Below, piece by piece: positions 56,867-64,000 of a DNA stretch of 64,000 nt (the first letter of the stretch is position 1; every line of letters begins with the position of its first letter). Location of the stretch: the NCBI GenBank assembly GCA_025558095.1, contig JAIVFI010000044.1, forward strand, positions 62,001-126,000. The letters run 5' to 3'. This stretch comes from Hyaloraphidium curvatum (taxonomy: Eukaryota; Monoblepharomycota; Hyaloraphidiomycetes; Hyaloraphidiales; Hyaloraphidiaceae). The position numbers and the translations under genes were made by a program. The notes beneath the pieces are model-generated. The model was not told the DNA's origin, did no database searches, and was given only the letters and a program-made list of their open reading frames with translations.

Positions 56867-58268
56867 TTCGGCGCACCGGTCGCCGGCGTGCTCAGGCCGG
56901 TGAAGTGGGCGGAGCTTTGTTTCTAGTGAGTGGGTGGCGCAGCCGGGGAAAACGGCGCGGCCCGAGGATCCTTGGGAGGCGCTCAATCAGATGGGCGACT
57001 GGGGTAATATTCCTCGAATCCAGTGCTGCAGAGGCATGCGCTGCGGCGATTCTCTTTCCTCCCAAGTCTCTGGCCCTGGTAAGTCTGGTACCGTTGCTCG
57101 CTACTTCTTCGGCTCGGTTGCTTTGTCACCTCCTCATCGAAAGGCTATTTGAGAAGCAAGACCCTCCATGTTTTGTGCCTCCTCCTCCATATCCCTTCTA
57201 AGAGTAAGTTCGGATGCCTAATCGCGTCCTTGGTGCATCGGGAGGGTCGGATGGGTGATGTAGCGCGCCGCTATTAGCCCACGCCTCGTTCTCTCTGTCG
57301 CTAACTCGGCATAACAGCCTCTATGCTCCGCCATCTTCACGTTCCTGATTGTGTCCGCAGGCTTTGCGGCCGCGCATACGTGGCACCGCCGGCCGCGCAT
57401 ACGTGGCACCCACGCTTACGTGGCACCCGCTTACGTGGCGTCCGCGAAAACTACCAAAGGCAGGGTAAATAGGCTCCCGCATCATCACCAAACGTCTCCT
57501 GCCCCGTGCGCTCACCAGCATAGAGCCATGAGGGCCGCAAGAAGCGCACGAAGAGCTTCCCGGTCGCGCTCTCGCTGTTGGGGGCGCTGTCCTGGTGGGA
57601 GCGCGAGCGCCGCCTGCGCCCTGCCCCCGTCGCCTTCTCACCGCGGCATTTCCCATCTTTCGGCAGTGCCGCTGCCGTCACGCGCAGAACAACGGCCGTG
57701 TTCTCGGCTCATTGAGAGAAGTAGGCTCGCAAAAAAGACGCGCCGGAACGACGCACCGACCTGACGGTTCAGCAGCCATCTTATCTTCATTTTGTCGCTT
57801 CTTTCTCTCTGTTACTCGGCTACAACGACTGACGGGCGACGAGCGCACGGGCGCTGCGCGGCGCCGACGGCCGGAGACCGCCGATCGAATCGAGCTGGAC
57901 TCCAAGTGCACTCTCTTGCACCCCTCGGCATTGCGCGCGACTGTGGAGTTCGGAGCTCAACCAAGCCTACCTGCATGTGCATTATCCTGCCCGCCCGCCC
58001 ATGGATCTCCACCGTTGCAATGTGGTGGAACAACGTGTGGGTGGAGCCTGCATGCGCCCTGCGATCGTGCCGGCCAACGTTCCCTTGCAGACTGATCTGG
58101 AGAATTCGTGGGCAGGAAGGGATATCGGGTAGCAAGTTGTTGAGGACAGTAGCCAGAGAACTAGTAGCGGCGTCGAACCTGCGGAGTGCGGGTTTCTGAT
58201 GTAGCCGCACTAATCTTCAGCTGCGGGGCCGCGTCGTCGACTCACAACAAGCTCGCTGCCATGGCCCG
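56867..58268. other. Long divergent intergenic, CHR / acyltransferase
   Basis: About 1.4 kb between two divergent genes (or 1.28 kb if CHR starts at 56986). No gene supported in any frame. It holds a fourfold TACGTGGC array (57375-57442) described separately. Confidence 0.5.
57375..57442 (+). promoter_or_regulatory. Fourfold (A/T)TACGTGGC direct repeat
   Basis: catacgtggcaccg, catacgtggcaccc, cttacgtggcaccc and cttacgtggcgtcc occur in a row, spaced 14-24 nt apart. ACGTGGC is a bZIP (G-box/ABRE-type) core, so this may be a clustered binding site in the promoter region between the CHR and acyltransferase genes. Confidence 0.55.
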
Positions 58269-59687
58269 ATGTTGCTAGCCGGAGGCGTCCTGCGCACCTC
58301 CCGTACTTCGCTCGGTTCCCTCGGCCTCGCTGGACTCGGCTCCCGCGGCTTCGCGTTTTCCCGCCCTTCGCGCCACAAGCGTCGGATTCCCGCCCGCGCC
58401 GCGTCGTCTGCGGCCGCGCCGCCGCCCGCGATGCGCCGCCCGCTGAACGAGATCGAGTACATGAACTTCTGCATCCCGCAGCCGTACAACATGGTGCTCT
58501 GCGCGCGTCTTCGCGGAGCAGTTGGGGCGGCGGAGGTTCGCGACGCGCTGGACACAGCGCAGAGGAGGCACCCGCTGCTGCGCGCCAACGTCTCGCACGA
58601 CGAGCATGGATATCCGTGCTTTGATTCCGAGGGCATCGGCGAGATTCCGCTGCGGGTGGCCTCCCGGGTCCCGAACGACGAAGGCGCCGCGGACCGCGTC
58701 GCAGACGACGAGCTCGGCGCCGTGTTCCCTCTGCACCCTCCGCACCCGCTGCTCCGCGCCACGCTGCTGCTTCCCGAACCCCCCGACGCCACCGCCGACC
58801 TCGTGCTGTGCGCGCAGCACTACATCGCAGACGGCAGGTCGATGCTGCTCCTCCTGCGCGACCTGCTCGCATCCATGGCCGATCCCGCGCGCGATCCGGG
58901 CACCGAGGACGCGTCGGCCAGCGCGGAGGACCTGCTACCTCCCTCTGTGAGACGCTGGATGCCGACCTCGACCCTCCGGCTGCACGCCATGCGGTGGCTG
59001 CTCGCTCCCTTTGCCTGGTTCAACCCCTCCCCGCCGCCTGCAGCGGCCGGTCACGCGGTTCACCGCCGCTCATGGTCACTCTCCCCCGAGCGCACGGTGA
59101 AGCTGATCGCGCGGTGCAAAGCCGAGGGCGTCTCGGTCCAATCTGCCCTCTGCACCGCCTTCTCCCCCTCATATCGGACCATCAACACCCCCGTCGACCT
59201 GCGCACCCTCCTCGCACGCGACGTCGGCCAATCCGTCGGGCTGTACGTCGGCTCCGCCATCGTCACGCACGCTTACGACCCCCGGCTGGGTTTCTGGGCC
59301 AATGCGCGAGCGTACCATCCCCTCCTCCGCAAGGCTATGGCCAACCCGTTCCTGCCCTTCATGGCCATCACCCCCCGCGCCCCGCCGGAGCTCGTGCAGA
59401 AGGCAGGGGACGCCGCCGTGGCCGCGTTCGCGCGCGGGCGGCCGTTTGCTGTCACAAACCTCGGCTCGGCCGAGAGGCAAGGGATCGATCTCCGCTCCGG
59501 GCCCGTGAAGGTGGACGCGGTGAGCGGGGGCGTGACGCCGATTCTGGGGGCCGCAAGCGTGCTGGTGTACACGCTTGGGGGGGAGATGCGGTTCCACCTG
59601 GCGGCACCGACGGAGCTGAGGGAGGAGGAGGTGGCGGGGGAGGCAGAGAGGGCGATGAGGATGCTGGAGAGCGCGCTGGAGGAGTGA
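58269..59687 (+). CDS. Condensation-fold acyltransferase (alcohol acetyltransferase/PapA-like)
   Basis: Acyl-CoA-dependent acyltransferase of the chloramphenicol-acetyltransferase/condensation fold. Intronless, 472 residues. The catalytic motif HxxxDG is present as QHYIADGRS (about 193-201), with Gln in place of the first His of HHxxxDG; the second, catalytic His is kept. The fold's first strand is MRRPLNEIEYMNFCIPQPYNM and VRDALDTAQRRHPLLRANV is the usual helix. The DFGWG-like C-terminal element is weak (FAVTNLGSAE). The first 55 residues are Arg/Ser/Ala rich, possibly a mitochondrial presequence, with an alternative start at MRRPLNE. Donor and acceptor are unknown. Confidence 0.72.
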   Translation: MLLAGGVLRTSRTSLGSLGLAGLGSRGFAFSRPSRHKRRIPARAASSAAAPPPAMRRPLNEIEYMNFCIPQPYNMVLCARLRGAVGAAEVRDALDTAQRRHPLLRANVSHDEHGYPCFDSEGIGEIPLRVASRVPNDEGAADRVADDELGAVFPLHPPHPLLRATLLLPEPPDATADLVLCAQHYIADGRSMLLLLRDLLASMADPARDPGTEDASASAEDLLPPSVRRWMPTSTLRLHAMRWLLAPFAWFNPSPPPAAAGHAVHRRSWSLSPERTVKLIARCKAEGVSVQSALCTAFSPSYRTINTPVDLRTLLARDVGQSVGLYVGSAIVTHAYDPRLGFWANARAYHPLLRKAMANPFLPFMAITPRAPPELVQKAGDAAVAAFARGRPFAVTNLGSAERQGIDLRSGPVKVDAVSGGVTPILGAASVLVYTLGGEMRFHLAAPTELREEEVAGEAERAMRMLESALEE

Positions 59688-60414
59688 TGTGTTGGTGGGA
59701 TGTTGCCGGTGTTGCATATGGGCTGGACTTGCTTCTGTTCTTCTTTTGCAAGGATTCATGATTTCCCCATGGTTTTCCAGCCACTCTCTTATCCGTCTCC
59801 CACAAAGCTGCCCCGTCCGAATGCGCAGTCACGACACACAAGCGACGAAAACGATGCTTTCACTTCAAAAGGCAGTCACTTGAGCGCGATTTTGCAATTA
59901 GGGGGCTTTTGGCAGAACGAAATGTGGCAGTCACAAAACCAACCTGTTTGCCCCGCTGCTTTCAAACCCCTTCCGGCGTGCGTTTGAAAAATGAAGTGTG
60001 GCACCTGACTTGCATGATCCATGAATGCATGAAGAAGCATGCCTCTAGCTAGACTCATGGCCTGTAATCCATATCATTCACTTTGTTCGCTGTTTCCTGC
60101 AATTACAAGTGAAATAACTGCGCCAGCAACCTTCCTTGACTCCATCAACCTATCACATACAGCAGAGGGTACTCTGCAGAAGACAGATCCTGATTTTGCC
60201 CCCGTGAAAGCCGCATAAATTCGCGAAGTAATGGATTCTCAGGCCCTAATGACAAGGTCTGACTTCCAGCACCCTGATAAACTTGGTTGCGAAATTCAGG
60301 AGCATCTGTAGCGGCACAGATCATTCACTGATCAGGCAAGGGATTTAATAGAGGTGGTGGTGCTTGTTTAGGACACAGAAGCACGCTGCGCAGGCACCTC
60401 GAAAACCCAAAACC
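59688..60414. other. Less GC-rich intergenic
   Basis: 727 nt, clearly lower in GC than the rest, with short direct repeats (ggcagtcac at about 59871 and 59925) and catgatccatgaatgcatg-like palindromic text near 60014. No gene is supported here. It leads into the zinc-finger gene. Confidence 0.45.
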
Positions 60415-61367
60415 ATGCCCCCCGCTTCCCCTTCACCAGGAGTGCCCAGAACCATTTCCCAGCAATTTCCCGGCTCAAAGGAGGTTTCCTTTCTCCTTTT
60501 CCTCGCCCTGCCAGACGGGAGCAGCCACCGAATACCGGTATTTCAATCTCCCCCTACAAATGGGAGTGCGTCCCCACGCGTCGCAAAATGTCCCCACTGC
60601 GAGCATATTGCCAGCCTGTGCGGCTATGATGGTAAGACCAATCCAGACACGCGTCTTTTATTCATACAAGTGCTATCTGCTGAACCACAACTTCCCCCTC
60701 CCCCGGAAATCTCATTTCTGGGTTCTACAGGGCAACTTGCCGCCAACATCAACAAGCACATTCGCTCCAAGCATGCAGGGATGGCCAGTGTGAAGAGCAG
60801 CCGCAAAGTTGGGCACAGAGTTGTGGGTTGTCGGCGGGGCCAGATACGGGGTGTGCCCCTAGCCTGCTCTGAGATCGGTATCTTACACCTCATTTTCTTG
60901 ACCTAGAATCCAAACAAGCCTGGTGTGCGCCCCAGAAAGCGCAGCAAAGGATCCTTCAAGGCCAAAGCAGCTGGGAATGGTGGGTTTTCGGACCTTATTG
61001 GTGCGGCTTTTCTTCGAGTCCTGCTAAAGTCATCAAATTGCCGGCAGCATCGGCCCCAATCACGCCAGAAAAGCTACCAGACGCGTCCCTTGGGCTGGCA
61101 GCAGAGCCTGGGTCGCAGGGGAGCGGGGAGAACCTCGAAATTGCTCTTGATGAAGGTGGCAAACAGGCAATCGGCCTGGAGCTTGCCAAGCTTCAGCCCC
61201 TGAAGGAGCCTTTGGAGCTCTTAAACACTTCTGTGCAGTCCTATGGGCTGCAATGCGTTGGCATCGTGGTGGAGGATCCGTCTTTTGACTCTGCAATGGA
61301 CGATAGTGGGATGTACATGCTTTTCCAGGATGTGATGGAGGAAAGTGGCTCTTGGTGGACTACGTGA
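60415..61367 (+). CDS. C2H2/BED-like zinc-finger protein in a GC-poor island
   Basis: Likely DNA- or RNA-binding protein of unknown target. Exons 60415-60631, 60731-60789, 60907-60979 and 61048-61367 give 222 residues, all phases agreeing. The finger is CPHCEHIASLCGYDGQLAANINKHIRSKHAG: Cys-x2-Cys and His-x4-His separated by a spacer longer than classical C2H2, closer to BED-type. A basic segment (RPRKRSKGSFKAK) follows, a probable nuclear localisation signal, then an acidic C-terminus (DDSGMYMLFQDVMEESG). The introns (99, 117 and 68 nt) are longer than elsewhere and the GC content is lower. Possible domesticated-transposon origin; I cannot assign a family. Confidence 0.6.
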
Positions 61368-61823
61368 GTTGGTAGATCTACATTCATTCAAACAATGTAT
61401 CGTTGTTTTCACTGGCATCTGTAACGCATCTTTGTATCAATGGGAAGTAAGTGATGGGAGAAGGTCAATCAAGTGCCCAGCACAAAGGAGGAGAGAAGAA
61501 GATGAATTTTGACCCTGAATTGGAGGAGAAGAGTCTTATTGGAAAGTTGAATGTCGGGGTTTGTCGATCTGATGCCCTGCTTGAGAGCAAGAGGTTCTGG
61601 AGGAGGATGCGGAGCCTGATGTCTGAAGTCTGGTTCGCACCCAATCCAACAAAATGAAGTGATTGATCCAGGCTTGCTGATAGTCTCCCCAGTTGGCAAA
61701 GTGTGATGACGCCGGTGAGCTGCACGGAAAGCGATGAGGGATCGCTCCTGGAGGGGGGCGGTGGGGCTGCTGGGAGCGGCCGTCTGACCTCGCGGGGCCT
61801 GCTCCCTCCCCTCTCCGACCAAC
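61368..61823. other. Intergenic, zinc-finger gene to Tul1/DSC-A
   Basis: 456 nt. A 68-residue open frame (61451-61657, KRFWRRMRSLMSEVWFAP near its end) looks protein-like but has no family and no clear splice link to the zinc-finger gene. It may be a remnant. The right part, near 61780, should contain the promoter of the next gene. Confidence 0.35.
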
Positions 61824-64000
61824 ATGCGGCAGCGGCTCCTGTTATGGATCATCCTGCTGATCATCGTGCAGATGCTGGACCGCCAGCCGGGCGGCCCCGC
61901 CGCGAGCCGCGCGCACTCGGCGAACCGCGGCGCGGGGGATACGCACGCCACCCCGGCAGGTGGGCACGGCCGCCGCGTGCTGAGCCTGAAGCGGCTGGCG
62001 GACGCGTACGCGAACGAATCGCGGCGGCTGGCTGAGCTGCCGTTCGCGGCGCCGGCGGAGAACGCGGCGGCGGCGGCGCGGTTCACGGCGTCGCTGCTCG
62101 ACGCCGCGCGGACGTTCGTTCCCCCGCCGGAGGAGGAAAAGGCTCAAACAAACAACACCGATGACGCCGACGCGCGCATCGCCGGCCTGTGGAAGGCCGC
62201 GTTCGGGGCCGCGCCGCCGCCGGAGCCCCCGCCGACCCTGGACCTGCCGGTGGTGCTGCCGCTCATCGAGCGCTCGCGGAACCGGACTGTTTCGCGGTTC
62301 CTGCCGCCGCGTATATACTACCGCAACCTGAGCTCCACGTTCACCGGGAAATGGACGTCGGTGCGGCTCTCGGAGCACTTTCCGGACCTGGGGAAGCCGA
62401 TCCAGCCGGCGTTTTTCCGCCGTCGGGGTGTTCCTCTCAATTCTTCTTCGAATGCAACGACAGGAGATGCTCGACAGAATGAATCGTCGGGTGGGCAGCA
62501 GTTGACGCAGCAGCTGAGCCCGAGGAACGCGTCGGCTATGGACGGGGAATCCGCAAACGGCACGGCGCCGCCAAACTCGACCGCCCTGTCGCCGTACGTG
62601 CCGAACCCGCTGGATGTTTTCAACGAGACTGCGGCATCGACGCGGCGGGGCACGGTCCTGGGCTCGCCGCAGCTGGGCTCGGGCTCGCTCTCGCTCACGC
62701 TGTTCGGGAACCAGACCATCACGGACGAGGTCGATTTCGTCAGCGCCCACCTCCTCCTCCGCACCGGCGACCGCTCGGCCTCGGGCGACCCCAAGCGCGA
62801 GGCCGCCTTCGTCGGCTACGGCGTGCACGTGCTCGAGGAAGGCGCCGTACGCTTCCTCCTCGTCCCCCCCGGGCGCGACCTCCCCCTCGAGGAGCTCCTC
62901 CGGCTCATGCCGACGCAGGGCACCTTTACCCGCGCGCGCAACGCCACGCGTCGCTTCCTGGAGGGCAAGGTGGCCCAGCTCCGGCGGCGGATCGAGGCCG
63001 AGGGCCCAGACGCCTACGAAATCTTCGACTCGGGGTCGCGCCCGTTCGCGTTCGGCGCGCCCATCGTGCCTCCCGACTGCAGCTTCCAGCTCCACCTGCA
63101 GCTCTCCCCCCTCGGCCACCCGCACACGGAGGAGGAGCTGCTCGAGTACACGGCGCAGATGCACGGGGGCACCTACGACGGCCGCGCGCTGCCGCACCTG
63201 CCCGCGCCGTCGGCGTCCATGTTCCTCTACTCCAGGGACTGCCTCCTGGCGCTGGAGGCGCCAATGACCAACGGCATGCTGCTCCCTGTGTTCTTCTCGC
63301 GGCTGAACGCGCTCGTCGTGGCCGTGTCGGTCGCGACGGCGGCCGAGATGGTCGGGATCGTGAGGCAGTTTGGGCACACGCAGACGCTGGGCAGGCTGGC
63401 CAAGGTCAGCCTGTGGATGCTGGGCGTCGGCGCGGCGTGGGACGCGATGCTAAGCGCCGTCGCGCTGATGGGAGCCATGGTTCTCGGTGGGTTTGCCTCG
63501 TGTTCCGCGGGTTCTCCTTGCTCACAACCCCTCCGTGCGACAGAACCCCTACTCATGCCCCTCCTGGCGCTCGCCTTTCTCAAACTCTCCTCCTGCGCCA
63601 TCTTCCAGGGCCGCTACATCCTCCTGGTGCTGCGCGCGCGCCACATCGACGTGACCCCGGCCGGGTTTCAGCGCGTCTACGTGCTCTGGGTGCTGGCTAT
63701 GGCCGTGGCCTGGGCCGTGGTTAGCCTGGGGGGATGGGTGTTTTGGACGCTGATCGTGGCATCGCTGGGGTCGATGATGCCAGGGCAGATCGTCATGTGG
63801 GTGGCTTTCGCTGTCGGCCCGATCGTTGAGCTGGACTGAAAGAGAGGGTGCTCCCACAGGAACGCCCGCCGCAACAACCGCAAAACCCTGGACCACGCCT
63901 ACATCGTCTCCACGATCGTCTCCAAGTTCTTCCTGCCCATCTATTACCTCGGCTGCCCCGGCAACGTCGTCGTCCCCGACGCCGGCGACACCCTCCCCTT
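61824..64000 (+). CDS. TUL1: DSC E3 ubiquitin ligase subunit A / Tul1-like, 3' part cut by the window
   Basis: Golgi/endosome membrane ubiquitin ligase of the DSC complex, acting in membrane-protein quality control and, in some fungi, SREBP activation. Exons 61824-63486, 63544-63799 and 63860 to beyond the end; 686 residues are visible. An N-terminal signal-anchor (LLLWIILLIIVQML) is followed by a large lumenal domain (about 50-480) with the family's VGYGVHVLEEGAVRFLL, FLPPRIYYRNLSSTFTGKW and Asn-rich linker. Then come hydrophobic helices: FSRLNALVVAVSVATAAEMVGIVRQ, GRLAKVSLWMLGVGAAWDAML, FLKLSSCAIFQGRYILLVLRARHID, IVMWNARRNNRKTLDHAYIV. The expected C-terminal RING finger lies outside the window. 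Assignment rests on this helix order and those motifs. Confidence 0.8.

Noticed and set aside
57595-58095. 166-residue ORF in the CHR/acyltransferase gap
   Set aside because: No family motif, no splice partners, and low-complexity composition; the upstream part overlaps other frames equally well.
61451-61657. 68-residue ORF after the zinc-finger gene
   Set aside because: It looks protein-like but has no good splice site to the neighbouring gene and no recognised homology; kept only as an intergenic note.

Overview
The window is nuclear DNA from a GC-rich fungus. The gene set is eukaryotic and fungal: an SKN7/PRR1 response-regulator transcription factor, ALG3, a UFD4/TRIP12 HECT ligase, a DNAJC21/Jjj1 chaperone and a Tul1/DSC-A ubiquitin ligase. 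Many genes carry short spliceosomal introns, mostly 46-70 nt. MscL, a LacZ-type beta-galactosidase and SdrD-B-like domains sit alongside, which suggests an early-diverging (chytrid-like) fungus. That placement is inference, and I cannot name the species. All exon models were joined by hand from GT/GC-AG boundaries, reading frame and family motifs; almost every model closes to a whole number of codons. There is no rRNA, tRNA, CRISPR or complete transposon that I can see.

Layout. 0.2-3.9 kb: SKN7 and a seven-helix membrane protein (7TM-A). 4.8-10.9 kb: a 15-exon secreted mosaic protein with three SdrD-B-like domains and Ser/Thr-rich linkers, then a start-less transglutaminase-like ORF. 11.9-16.7 kb: F-box-like protein, gluconokinase, M14 carboxypeptidase and ALG3, arranged in tight divergent pairs. 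16.9-22 kb: an ABCG half transporter, a decayed ALG3 fragment, and an MscL channel carrying a CxxC...CxxC ribbon. 22.6-25.5 kb: aminoadipate-type aminotransferase and a GST. 26.4-34.0 kb: the HECT ligase. 34.2-37.9 kb: PhyH-type dioxygenase, GLTP-domain protein and a small hydrophilic protein. 38.0-45.6 kb: DNAJC21, GH2 beta-galactosidase, GNAT and an AhpD/CMD protein. 45.9-49.6 kb: an unknown membrane protein and an allantoate-permease-like MFS carrier. 50.4-59.7 kb: a second seven-helix protein (7TM-B, paralogous to 7TM-A), a PNPOx-like flavoprotein, an extended SDR, a two-domain chromate transporter and a condensation-fold acyltransferase. 59.7-61.8 kb: a visibly less GC-rich stretch with a four-exon zinc-finger gene. 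61.8 kb to the end: Tul1/DSC-A, cut by the window edge.

The genes do not form one pathway; this is an ordinary eukaryotic mosaic. Recurring themes are the secretory system (ALG3, Tul1, secreted mosaic protein, M14 peptidase), membrane transport and sensing (ABCG, MscL, MFS, CHR, two 7TM proteins) and sugar use (beta-galactosidase, gluconokinase). The most novel item is the 7TM-A/7TM-B pair: they share a Cys-Pro-Cys motif and a loop pattern like that of insect gustatory-receptor-type channels. The ALG3 pseudogene, the MscL-ribbon fusion, the micro-exons, two GC-AG introns and the strong GTGGG 5' splice-site bias also stand out.
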